This document shows, in pieces, positions 45,526 through 56,765 of a DNA stretch of 64,000 nt. The stretch spans positions 1 to 64,000 of the forward strand of contig VCJN01001366.1 in the NCBI GenBank assembly GCA_006384855.1, in the 5' to 3' direction. Below the pieces are notes generated by a model. It was given only the letters and a program-made list of their open reading frames with translations. It searched no databases and was not told the DNA's origin. The number at the start of each line of letters is the position of its first letter. Positions within the stretch are counted from its first letter, which is position 1. The position numbers were made by a program, and so were the translations under genes. This stretch comes from Tetraselmis striata (lineage: Eukaryota > Chlorophyta > Chlorodendrophyceae > Chlorodendrales > Chlorodendraceae).

Positions 45526-47833
45526 ATGTCAGTGGCGGGCCAACAGTCGCCACCTGGGCGCGCGGTCCTTGCGCCCCGGGACAGTGGCACCTCCGAGGTG
45601 TACTTCCCCTGGGAGCTCGACGACGCATACTACCTGCGGCGTGTGCTCGCCCACGCGGGCGCGGCCCTGCTGGTGGTACGACCGGGCCGCGACACCTGTG
45701 CCTGGCTGCCCGCTATCTGGCGCCTCCCGGGCGGCGGCCGCCGCTGGTCGAATTCGAAAATCGAAATGTCGAGCAGGGACTGTGCACGGAATAGGGGCCG
45801 AGGGAATGGGGACTGATGGCTTGGAAGGAAGAAATACATATTTGAAACGGTAAATACACGTTTGAAAGCAGACGAGGGTTACTGCTGCCGCTGCTGCTAT
45901 CTATGTGCCTAGCATCCAATGCAGCAGCACGATACAAGCTGCTGTACGTAATAATCAATACTATTTTAAAATACACCTCTCGAGAAACCTACTTTCAGTG
46001 TTTTACTTTTGCATGGTGTGCCCTGTAGTAGCTGTCAAAAAGTGAAATTTGGCAAAATGGGGAGCCCGAACAGCAGACGCCCCTTACGCTCTGCTGTCTG
46101 TGAACGTGTAGCATCCCCCCCCCCCCCCCCCCTGCAATCGTGTGGCGTTATAAGGACAAGCGAGCGAAGCGGGCCAAAAGTGGCGATGTCGCTTGTGGCT
46201 GCGCCCATTGAACCAACTGCATGTATGATCTATGCCTCGTGCTTGGCCGCTCGCCGAGCAGGTTTACTACAGCACTGCCGTCTGGGGCTCCCAAAGCTGC
46301 GGGACAGCCGCGGGCAAGAGACGGGCGCCGCCCGCTACAGCTTTGCCGCCGCTCTGGGGCACGCCGCTCGGCATGAAGCACACTACGCTGCTGCGTTAGG
46401 GATGCCAGAGGAGGCGCTCCGAGAGACCGCGCACGAGTTACTGGCGACCTGCTGCGAGCTGGTGGAGATACTGTTGCACGAGCAGCTACCGGACGTCTTC
46501 CTGGAGCGCACCTTCACCAACGCAACAGCGCTGGCCGCTAAGTGTGGCACGCCCCATGCGAAGGACAACCTGCGGAACCTGCGCAGGCAGTGGGAGGAGC
46601 GTGGTGAGGCGCAGAGGGCGCGGCGTGCTGTGGGTGACGCAGCTCCAGCACAGCAGCCGGCTGTAGTTGGAGCAGCGCCGGCCTCAGAGCTTATCGCGCG
46701 GGCCTCGGTGGCACTTTCTGGAGAGGGGCCCTGGCAGAATGGGAAGAGGGCTTCACCTGCAGCGTCTTACTCGTCGAGCCAGAGGGCTCGGCGGAGCCGC
46801 GGAGGCAGCGAGTGGCGATGGATTTGCCGAGAGTCCATGGAGTGCCGCCCTCCTCCCTTGCCTGGGAGGGCACGGCCGTGTCAGCTGAGGAGGAGGAGGA
46901 TGTGCAGGAAGCGCAGCTGGTGGATGAGGTGAAGAGAGCCCGCGCACTGGAGCATGTCCAGACGCTGATGCGCACACACACGGGGCTGGAAGCTGTGCAG
47001 ACGGCGGCATGCAACGCAATTGTCGACGTGGCACTAGCAGCAAAGGTCTGCCAGGAGGGCGTGGGGCAACTGGGGGTGCTGGAGGACGCCAAGCGGCAGA
47101 TGCGCCGCCACGCGGACAACGCACCCGTCCAGAAGGCGGCTTGCAGAGCCACCTACAGCATTGCATTGAGAAACGCTGCCAACCTTCAGGGGGCGGGGAA
47201 GATCGGGGTGATGGTGGACATCCAGGAGGCGTTTCGGCAACATTGCGACAGGTCGGATGTTCTGTTGGAGGCATGCACAGCCATTTGCTCCATGACAGTT
47301 CACAGCGCAAATCAGATGATGACAAGGCAGCCGAATCTGCTGGCGGAGCTCCAGAAGGCCATGCGGGGTCACCCTGACAACGCCTCTGTAGACAGCACAT
47401 GTATCCAAGCAATCTGCGCATGCGAGCAATCTCGTGCATGCAGTCATGCGGTTGCTGACATCCAGAAGGGGCGGCTGGGGCTGCCGGTGGACATTCAAAA
47501 GGCCATGCACCGGCTTCCCCACGACAGTGCTGTCCAGCAGCGGGCACTGCCGTTGTCGCCAGAACGATGGGGTCCGCTGCCAGCGTGGAGGCCGCAGGGC
47601 GGCTGGGGATGCTGACAGACATCCACGAGTCGATGCAGGCACACCCCAATGATGCCGCCTCAGACGGATGCGTGCCATGCAATCCTGTACCTCTACCCCC
47701 GGAACAAGGGGGCCGGCGTGGACAAGCTGAGCTGCTGGGGACGGTCCATCGAGCCATTCGTGCACATCCAGGCGCGGCGGACTTGCAGATGAACAGAGCG
47801 GCGGCGGTGGACGGCATCATGGCATGCCGGTGA
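45526..47833 (+). CDS. Helical / ARM-repeat protein, gene model incomplete
   Basis: A first segment (45526 to about 45745) encodes TSEVYFPWELDDAYYLRRVL and LVVRPGRDTCAWLPAIWRLP. After an interval with a C run (46112-46131), a second segment (46183 to about 46700) encodes helices (RYSFAAALGHAARHEAHYAA, then LLATCCELVEILLHEQLPDV). A third frame (46812-47615) has ARM-like repeats of about 43 residues: VQTAACNAIVDVALA, VQKAACRATYSIALR, LLEACTAICSMTVHS, each followed by a G-[IL]-G-x-[LM] turn and a new helix. A sixth or seventh repeat follows in yet another frame (47567-47833). At least two frame changes are unexplained by introns, so this may be a decaying gene, or there are indels. Whether the first segment belongs here is uncertain. 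ARM proteins are scaffolds; the partner is unknown. Confidence 0.55.
46112..46131 (+). repeat. Poly-C tract
   Basis: About 18 C followed by tgcaatcg, near a possible acceptor of the ARM-repeat gene. Confidence 0.85.
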
Positions 47834-49190
47834 CGCGGTCGCGTGAGACGCCTGTTGGCATGTTGGTAGCAAGTTATTTGGCCGGGGCCAATAGCCGCAC
47901 GTCAATCCGAAGCACGGCGGCATTCGTAGTGCCAACAAACCAGCCCCGGGGGATTATCTGGGTTACCTGGCACCCCACCATGCATCATGTCTGTACCACT
48001 TTGAGCGCCGACGCAGCAATAAGAACCTGCCGTGCCTGCCAGAGGTCAAATGTAGGCAAAACTATAACAATTGTTGCCATAGCTTGCACGCAGGCCCAAT
48101 TTGAGGCTTATGATAGCGGTTCTTTTGGGTACGATGGCACCCGTATTCATTTGGCCCCCTCCTCCTTCCCCCCCCCTCCCTCTACCCTGCCCACCAATGT
48201 CTTTGCGGGTGAATGCAAGAGGGGTGAATACGGCGGCCATCTGGGAAAATACTACTTTGCATCTCGGTAGTTGGGGTGCCCCGGTGCTAGTAAGGAAGGA
48301 AGGACACAATTTATGCTGCCGATGCCTCCTGGCGGCCACAGTCCTACCCTTCTACTCTCATGGCTCGCACGCTTATTTGCCAGCCTGCTGTACTCGCCCA
48401 GTACACTTAAACATGCCAGATGCGAGGGAAGGGGAGGGGCAGGGGGGGGGAGACAGAGAGCCGTACAGAACTAACCAGAACGAGCACGGACAGCTACGGG
48501 ATGGACACCTAAGCGGACGACGCCCCCAGGAGAGTAAAAGAGAATAACGAATGTGATATCGCATCAACCCCGAATTAAGCCGAATCCCACGTGTTGGACG
48601 TCACCAGATCCATAGCACAGGCGCAGGTCGGGATCAGGATACCAACATGACGGATGGGCCATCAATGTCACGGCTTGCCACACACCGCATCCGCATCAGG
48701 CAGGACCCCGCACGAGAGAGAGAAAGAGAGTAAAGAGGCTACAACACAAGCAAGCAAGGGGACTCGTCGTGGCTGCCGAGCGACAGACGGAGACAGAGGG
48801 ATGCACTGGGACAAACTGGCCGACATACCGAGACACGGCGGACATGCCTGAAAGGGTATGATAAAATGCATGTTGGCGGGCTTAACCCAACTCATCCGGA
48901 CAGCTCTATGCCGACTGCCAGGGCCCGGTGGCTACCCAGGCCACCCAACCCAGGGGCTGGAGTAGCGTGCAGGTGGGGAGAATGCTCACATCTATTTGCA
49001 GGAGGCCACAAAACGCAATCGGATCCTTGAGATTTGGCGGGGGGGGGAGGGGGGGGGAGGGGGGACTTTCTGATCTCGCCCTTTTGCCTTTGCCTTGAGA
49101 GGGCTACCTACTGAGGCCCTATTATTATTCTGCGAGTACTACCGCCGTCGTTCTGTCGATTGTACTGTAAATGTACTCGGAGTTCTTGAT
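47834..49190. other. Intergenic region
   Basis: Contains R4 at about 47995-48140, a CT-rich stretch (48160-48200), a GA-rich stretch (48710-48740) and interrupted G runs (49038-49065). No gene or RNA recognised. Confidence 0.6.
47995..48140 (+). repeat. Short dispersed repeat R4
   Basis: Matches 28540-28700 (tgcctgccagaggtcaaatg, an actata block and caatttgaggcttatgat). Confidence 0.55.
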
Positions 49191-49440
49191 GGGAAGTTTG
49201 GCAGGGTGCAGGGTTGAGGTCAAAGACAACCAGGATTTCAGAATTCAGAAGGTGGAACGTTATGGAAGTTAGAACAGTTATTTCAAGTTGTGCTGCTGCG
49301 AGGGAGTGACATATATGTGATGTGGACAGGTGAAGCGTCAACCTGTTAATTATACTGGGGTCGTTAGCTGGAGCTTTGTGAAGCTTTGAGGGTTTAGCTA
49401 GTCTCAGGGTTTGTTTATCTCACATTCCTCTCCGCAATAG
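49190..49440 (+). repeat. Direct repeat pair, left copy
   Basis: tgcagggttgaggtcaaaga, aaggtggaacgttatggaag, caagttgtgctgctgcgagg and tgatgtggacaggtgaagcg recur in the same order at 50455-50725. The two copies flank about 1 kb of AT-rich DNA without a recognised gene. Confidence 0.75.
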
Positions 49441-50454
49441 AAGGATCAGCTGTTGCAGGCTTTTGGTGCGGATGATTGTCAGGAAGTTTTCAGGAATATA
49501 ACGGCAAGGAAAGGGGGATATCAGAAATAACATATATAGAAAAGTATTAATTCTTATTTGTTATTAGTCTTATTTTTACCATCATGTTTTCAAACAGAAA
49601 GACCATACAGGGCGGGTGCATTAAATGCATTGTTTGCGTGGTAATACCAGAAAGGCCTGTATATAATTATGCTCGATAGAATCAGCAAATCCTTATTTAA
49701 TAGGTAGCTGTTTTATGGTTCAGTTGAGTTGGTGTTCATCAGTTTCTTATCGGTCAGTTTGGGTTGGTGTTGTTGTATTGTCTGCAGTTGTCCAGTAATC
49801 AGTTGAATGACAGGCAAAGCCGAATCAGATTCAATCACCAGCCCGGGATTTTGCGTAGGCTTTGACATCAATCAGTACACGCTGTAACGTCGTTACTGGC
49901 CAATACATCAGTTCCCTCGCTATTGGTGATCTTAACAGAACAATACAGTATCTTTATTGTTTGTTGGTAGACATTTAGATGTATGTTTCAGCAACTTAAT
50001 TATATTTACATCTCTGAATGGTAAACATCCATTGGGGAACATCCGGCAGGAAATGCATGCTATTGGTGGTAGTGAAGGTTTCAATATATCAGAATGTAGC
50101 TGGTTTTTGCCTTTCAGACAAGCTATCTTGGTGTTAAGGACAGGTAGGCGAGAGCTCACCGATGGTTGGTGAGAAGACCTCCCCTTGCGTTGATATATCT
50201 CTTTTTTAATCGCCGCATATGAAGGCTGTCACCTGTAGTCTCTACCACAGCACATAGAGTGACTGTGCTGCTTAGGAGGTGACAAAAGTTGGCCGAAGGT
50301 TATATGTCGCCAGTTCCGGCCGTAATCTCAAGAGTTCAGGCTCAGTAAAGTCGGCAAACAAGTCGACATACCTGTGAAAGCAGGGCTCAGCGCGAGAGCA
50401 ACGATCGGTAGTAGGTAGAAGCACCATTTGTGACAGGAATTCCGGTTGGCATGA
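49441..50454. other. AT-rich segment between the direct repeats
   Basis: AT-rich, no open frame above about 75 codons, no recognised domain. It could be the interior of a non-autonomous terminal-repeat element or simply spacer. Confidence 0.4.
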
Positions 50455-50725
50455 TGCATGATGCAGGGTTGAGGCAGAGAAAACAAAAGTATTTTTCAGG
50501 ATTAAAAAGGTGGAACGTCATGGAAGATACAGCATAATGATTACAAGTTGTGCTGCGAGGGATGAGAGTGGCATGTGTGATGTGGACGTGAGGTGGAGTG
50601 GTGTCACCAGGTGTAGCGTCACCCGTCTCCGCTATTATGGTATCTGTATACCGGCGGGGTAGTAGTCGTTAGCTAGAGGGTTGTTAGGTTGTGCAGGGTT
50701 TGGCTATTCTCTCACATCTGTGCCC
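50455..50725 (+). repeat. Direct repeat pair, right copy
   Basis: Same blocks as 49190-49440, with several substitutions and indels. A short run of tacggg units (50735-50755) follows immediately. Confidence 0.75.
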
Positions 50726-50974
50726 CATGTGTACGGGTACGGGTACGGGTACGGTTAGTAATGTAACGCGCAACACAATAAATACTGCTGCTGCAGCAGC
50801 AGTCGGTGTAAGGATACCGCGCAAAACGCACCGCCAGGCACTGGGTACCCACGTGGGGATTTGTGTAGTATATATATCCTTACAGTTAGGAAGTACGAGG
50901 TCGATGTGGGTAGTTGTATTTCCGAAATACGACTCAAATACGAGGTACTCCGAAATTCGAGGTTGTACGAGGTT

Positions 50975-51172
50975 TGTTATTTTTCCCGCTCCCAGGACAG
51001 GACTGGCAGTGAAACCCTTGCAGCGTCTCTACGACGGCCGTTTAGGCAGCAATCCAGTTACGGAAAGCCCTGGGTGGGCGACGCTCCGTTATAGTCAAGC
51101 AAATTGCCGAAGCATTCCGCAAGACTAATTGGAACACAGTGACAGATTTTCCAACACTGTTGGATCACCGAG
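50975..51172 (+). repeat. SINE-like 250-bp dispersed repeat, copy 3 (3'-shortened)
   Basis: Runs from ccaggacaggactggcag through gcagcgtctctacgacggcc and ends at ttggatcaccg, where the other copies continue for another 70 bp. Confidence 0.85.
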
Positions 51173-51219
51173 GTTGTCCTGTTCAGACTCCCATTTCAGG
51201 CCTGAAAAGCCTTTTCAGC

Positions 51220-51246
51220 ACCCCCCCCCCCCCCCCCCCCCCCCCG
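51220..51246 (+). repeat. Poly-C tract
   Basis: About 26 C, followed by a short inverted repeat (gcactaatagcaggggaa / cccctgctattagaggc). Confidence 0.9.
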
Positions 51247-51429
51247 CCTCAGCACTAATAGCAGGGGAACCCCTGCTATTAGAGGCGAGTGGCGCGTCCG
51301 TAATGGTACCTGTAGGAAGGTTCAATAAATTACATCAGGCCTTTCACAAAAGCGCACTACAACAGAACTAACAGCAACTATGAAAGGTTGCCTGTAGGAA
51401 GGATTAGTATGTAGTTACCTGTAGGAAGG

Positions 51430-51490
51430 ATTTAATCTTAGAGGACCTTTCTGATTGTCCTTTTTTTGGTGATTTCCTGATATCACCTGC
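51430..51490 (+). repeat. Retroelement 3'-end fragment
   Basis: ttagaggacctttctgattg and ttttttggtgatttcctgat match the 3' end of the element at 9.4-11.7 kb. Confidence 0.65.
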
Positions 51491-51946
51491 TTATAGCTCA
51501 TGTGATTTAATCTATGATGATGACAACGATGATGGTACATCGGGACGCACATCGTCGTCGCAGTCGGCATGCGGCGTCGGCGGCGTAGTGGCTGCCCAAG
51601 CTGCCAGGTGCCGTCTATCTGTACTGGAACCATCTGTGCGCCCATCGCAAGCTCTGATGCGACGTGGGCCGGTGTGGACTCGCACCCACGAGGCGGGGCC
51701 GTCCTGCCGCCGCAAGGTTGCCACAGCCGACTCCCGACCTGTGCTCCCACGGACTGAACACGGTTTACGCGGACGAAGCCACCGCCAGGAGCGGCCGGGC
51801 CAGCGCTACCTCCGACAGAAGCCGTAGATGCGAGCTGCTCGTGCATAAGCTCGCCGACAGCAGCAAGCCGCGCCTGGAAACATAGTCTGTTCGCTCCGGA
51901 CTGCATCGGCGCCTGCCGGCGGAAGTTGCCCATTTCTTGGACCAGG

Positions 51947-54299
51947 ATGGCCGAAGCAGCGATGCCGAAGAAGTGCTCGGGACATGCGGCCCTGCTGCTG
52001 GCCATGGTCGTGCTGCTGGCATGCTCCTGCCTGGGCAGGGGCAAGGACTTCTCGCTGGCCCCTTTGGAGCAATGGGGGCAGATATGCAGCATCAGCGAAA
52101 CGGCAGCGATGGAGATAGGCAGGCGCCCCTGACCTCCCGAATCTCGGCCGCTTATACTGTCTACTGTGTCCCCATTTGTTTTTTTCCCTCTCTTGTGCTC
52201 TTGTTATCTACCACCTTGAGGCAAGAGGCATGGCATAGATAGGAAGCCTGTCCAGCCACCCTGTACAGAAGGTGGCCGCACACGCACTCATCATACTGCC
52301 GGCACTGCTGATGGCCTAAACCATGCCAGCCAGCCAGCCAGACAGACAGACAGACAGTCAGTCAGTCAGTGTTACACACGTCCTATCAAGATATTACGCC
52401 AAATGAGATCACGCCTAATCATGAACAATCTGCCGCATAGAAAAATGCGGATTCTCTAGGCGCTGAGGCACTGGCACAATTATCCTGATTATAATCTCCC
52501 TAGGTCCACTCACACTACGATATCTAGCCAGTTCATCAAGCTGAATCACCACGAAATGGAGTCCGGGCGGTCCAGGCGCATGGTGGCCAAAGACCCTTAG
52601 CCCCCCTTGCTGTTGCCCTGCACACAGACTCGTGCTACAACACCCTGCGCTACAACTTCTCTGCGGACTTTCAGTACGCCAGCGCCGAATTCAATGAGGA
52701 GAAGGACGCCCTGATGGCCATCAGAGCGCTCGCGCCGCCTTGCCCTGCGCGCAGCGACAATGCCACGGCCGCCCACCCGGAAACGGTGAAAGATCTCTGC
52801 GCGCTGCAATGGGCATGGAACGTGTCTCAGCCCCACTGCAGCTGGCCGCTGGTGGAGTGCCGTGGCGGCCACGTGACTGCCCTCTTCCTGGAGGACACCG
52901 ACCTGGTCGGGGAGCTGCCCCCGGAGCTCTCGCTGCTGCCGCGCCTGCAGACCCTGGACCTGGGCCTCAACTTCCTCCGCGGGACAATCCCAACATCGCT
53001 GTCGACGTTGACGGACCTGCGCGCAATACGGCTGTACTACAACAAGTTCACTGGGCCAGTGCCAAGTGCGTGTCGCCCCGGCCTGTTCCGCTCCCCAACC
53101 GTCTAACTGATCTACATATCTGACGACGTCATGGCCGTTGCCCTCCTCCTGAGACTGCAGCCCAGTTCAGCGCGCTGACCATGCTTGTGGAGATGGAGAT
53201 CTTCGACAACGAAGAAGTCACTGGTTCGCTCCCACGGGAATGGTCAACGCTGCGCGACCTATCCCAACTGTGAGTCCGCCACTGCTGCCATGGGCGTGTA
53301 TGAGCAGCTGTAGCACTGAGTCACCACCACTGACCCCACTGAGCGCGCTGTGCGCAGAACCCTCTGGGACACAGGCATCAAGAGCCACCTCTGGCCGGAG
53401 TTTTCTGTGCTCACTAACATCCGCCACCTTGGGCTCAGCTCCACGCCCATCGTCTCCGATCACTTTGCGCTGCCCCGGGAGTGGTCCACCCTCACCTCCA
53501 TGACGTACTTCTCCATAGCACTGGATGTCAATGACGGGGAGGTTGGAGAGGATGAGGACGAGGTGGCGCGCGGCCGCTCCCTGCCGGCGGAATACTCCAC
53601 CTGGGTCAGTATACACGACATCACCATGCACTCGTCCCATGTCACTGGTGAGTCGCAGAATCCGATTGGTCATGCCATGACACACGAAGCCATGACATGA
53701 CACGACATGACATGACATGACATGATACAGCATTATATGACATTACATGCTTTGACTTATGACATGACACATGATATGTCATGACATCACATGACACGAC
53801 ATGACATGACATAAGACATAACATGTTAAATGATTATACATATGATCATATATGACATATGTCATGTTTGTCGTGTCCTATCGTGTTCTGCCGTTTCATG
53901 TCGTGCCGTGTTGTGCCGTGTCGTGCTGTGTAGTGTCATGCCATGTCGACATGGCATAGCATGGCATGGCGTGGCATGCCACATGACACATGAGATGATA
54001 TGACACAATGCATGCACAACCTCAACATGCTTGGCGCCCCATGGTACCTACTCCTTCCTGTTAAAGCCGAATCCTGACCTGCTGCGGCCCTGCAGGCACG
54101 CTCCCGCAAGAGTGGAGCGGCCTCCTCGAGCTCAACTCTCTAGACTTGCAGCACAACCGCCTGACGGGCACCATCCCTAAGGTGGTTGCTCCCACCCCCT
54201 CTGATAGACTGCGCAATGCCGGTGTTCCGCGGAGAATACCGATGCCCAATAGGACCTTAGACTGGTGCTACGCAAAGCGAACACCGATGTATTAAACCC

Positions 54300-54336
<37 letters not shown>

Positions 54337-56765
54337 CATTATTTGACCGGCTGATGTTTACCCGTCACTAAGTGCTCACAGACAAGTGAGGTACCCCCCG
54401 CTCCCCCAATCCAATGCCTCTAGTATATTATGATGCTGCTTTCGAAATTGGAGCTGACTGGTATAAACATAAAATCGTGAAGAAGAGCCACGCCCGTTGG
54501 AGCGGTACCCTGCCGCCGTACTTTACAACTATAGCGCAAACCTCAACACTGGGAGAGGCATACGGAACCTGGCGTGCTGCTTAGGTGCCCCCCATGGGGC
54601 GCGGATTGACGTAGCCCTTGCGTCTACAGGCCTGGAGCGCCCTCCCTGTCCTCGACTCGTTCTGGATGTCCAACAACGAGGACCTCGCGTGCCCTGCGTC
54701 AGGCGGCATCATCGCATCGGTCCCCCCCAACATCGCAGCGGCCCTCCGTCGAGGCGCGTTCCGCGACCCGTGCCTGGAGTCGCGCACCGTCTCCGGAGTG
54801 GAGGTGGCGATCATCGTGGGTGCCGCGGTGGGCGGGATGCTGCTGCTCACGGGGGTGATTGCCCTCGTCCTGACCGTCTGTGCGCTGCATCACAAGGTTT
54901 CCTGCAAAGACCCCAGGTAAGCAGCCGCCGCGGGGTCACACTGCCGGTGGGAATGGCTCTCCATGGCGAATATTGGAAATCGCTGCGTTGCTGGTGCCGT
55001 TGACCCTGGTGCGCCTTGCAGCTGCTGCCACCGCCACCCCGGGAAGCTGCACTCCTTTGCCGGCTGCTTTGGCCTGCGCGTGGCGGGGCAGGAGCCGTGC
55101 ACGTGGTGCTCGGTGTGGTCGGGGCACCTCGACCTGGAGGTGGACGCGGCCGAGATCACGCCCTACCTCACCGATGACAACTGCGTCGCGTCTGGCGGCT
55201 TTGGGATGGTGTTCCGCGCCAAGTGGCGGGGCCAGGCAAGTGCTCCGAGGCTCAGAGCGCCCATTCCCTCAGCATGCCACCCGCCCAGCTCGCCTGGCCC
55301 GTCATGCTGTGGCCTCAGTCTCCCGATGCGCATGCGCCCGCGCTCCGGGCCTGACTCGCGGCGGGGGTGCCCTACAGGATGTGGCGGTGAAGGCGATGCT
55401 GCAGAAGGGGCCCGAAGCCTTCGCCAAGCTCCAGGAGGAGGTGCAGGACTGCCGCAAGTTCCACGGAGTGCCGCAGATTGTGCAGCTGCTGGGAGCGTGT
55501 ACGACGCCCCCGCAGGGGCTGCTCATCATGGAGTTCATGCCAGGTGCGCCACCGCCCCCGTTGTGCGCCGCGCTGCCCATTCGACCATGCACAAAGGGCA
55601 GCTGATGCGATGCAGGATATGCCCGCTGCGAACAGGCGGCACCCTCCAGTCGCGCATTCACAGCCACGGCGCCGGACATTGCCAGCCGATGGAGCTGCTG
55701 GAGGCGCTGAGGATCGCGCGTGATGTGACCAACGGCCTTGTGGCGATGCACCCGGAGTTTGTGCACCGCGACATCAAACCAGACAACATTTTGCTGGACA
55801 ATGATGGCCGGGCTAAGATTGCCGGTGACCCCCCCCCCCCCCCCCCCCCGCGTACATGCTCTACTGTTGGCACTCGCAATGTAAACTGTGACATAAATGA
55901 ATATGCTAATCAAATTAGAATCGAACATGACAGTAATTTAATCTAATTTTTATTGTATTGACCACATGCAAAAACAGTGAAGAGTAAATTGTATTAACGT
56001 GAAATTAACATTGATTCATTCAACGTACTGAACGTATTGCTGTGCAATGCGCAATGACAAATGTGAAAGCCATGATTAAGTGAATGAAATTAAAACAAAC
56101 GCTGAAGAAATCTCATTTATCATTTCATGTATTGAACAGAACAAAACATTTTAATAGAAGATGCCAGAGCCTTTAGTGGGCTGAGATGCTGTCCCGGCGG
56201 TGCCTGGATGGCTGCAGACCTCGGGCTCGGGAGAGTTGCCGCCAGTCCTCTGGACACCAAGGCAGTCACCGATGCAGCCGGGACGGCAGTGTACATGTCT
56301 CCGGAGCAAATGGGCGGCCAAATGACGGCCAAGGTGGATATCTACGCCCTGGGTGTCGTGCTCAACGAGTGCCTCACGGCGGAAACTCCGTTCAGCGACT
56401 ACGGCCACAGCATGCAAGTGTTCTACGCCGTCATGGAGCGCGGGGCGAGGCCGGCCCTCCCCGCAGCGGCGCCAAGACAAGTCAAGAAGCTGATTGAAAT
56501 GTGCTGGGCCGCAGACCCAAACACGCGGCCCTCGGCGCGAGACTTGGCGTTTATGCTGGATAAGCTCATCATCGACCTGCAGTCGACGGAGGTCGAGAAC
56601 ACGGCGCTGCTGAACCGCTTGCACGCTGCGTCCGCTGCCAACCCGCCGATGAAGCGGGGAGAGTCGGAAGTGGCTCCGGGCACGCCAATGGGTGAGGAGG
56701 CGAAGGCAGATTCGTGGACGCCTATGATGGAGGGCGGTGCCGTGGACCCCAGCAGCTGTGTGTAA
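51947..56765 (+). CDS. LRR receptor-like protein kinase
   Basis: Exons: 51947 to about 52118 (tentative), 52628-53065, 53161-53269, 53358-53647, 54096-54181, 54630-54916, 55022-55235, 55378-55543, 55636-55824, 56218-56765. From 52628 on every junction agrees in phase, giving about 830 aa with the first exon. The signal peptide is GHAALLLAMVVLLACSCLG. The ectodomain has an LRR N-cap (WNVSQPHCSWPLVEC) and LRRs such as LQTLDLGLNFLRGTIP and LNSLDLQHNRLTGTIP. The membrane helix is VAIIVGAAVGGMLLLTGVIA. The kinase has VASGGFGMVFRAKW, DVAVKAM, FVHRDIKPDNILLD, ADLGLGR, AVYMSPEQ and DIYALGVVLNE. DFG is DLG, common among TKL/plant-type kinases, so activity is expected. Likely senses an extracellular ligand; which one is unknown. 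Confidence 0.88.
52322..52371 (+). repeat. Tetranucleotide microsatellite
   Basis: ccag units pass into gaca and then gtca units, in the first proposed intron of the receptor kinase. Confidence 0.9.
53680..54000 (+). repeat. ACATG pentamer-derived satellite in an LRR-kinase intron
   Basis: Runs of catgacatgacatgac-type pentamers (53685-53825), then a related segment in which gtcgtg and catgc variants appear, partly as the inverted form. It lies in the intron 53648-54095. Confidence 0.85.
54298..54340 (+). repeat. TA dinucleotide repeat
   Basis: (TA)n interrupted by two C, in the intron 54182-54629 of the receptor kinase. Confidence 0.9.
55830..55849 (+). repeat. Poly-C tract directly behind a donor
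   Basis: Donor GTGA is followed immediately by about 20 C in the kinase-domain intron 55825-56217. Confidence 0.9.

Noticed and set aside
46753-47820. 355-codon open frame on the minus strand
   Set aside because: Antisense of the ARM repeats; low-complexity Pro/Ala/Cys composition.
54480-54590. Extra LRR exon encoding GTLPPYFTT
   Set aside because: The exons 54096-54181 and 54630-54916 join directly in phase 0 to make a continuous LRR; including this segment leads to a stop before any usable donor.
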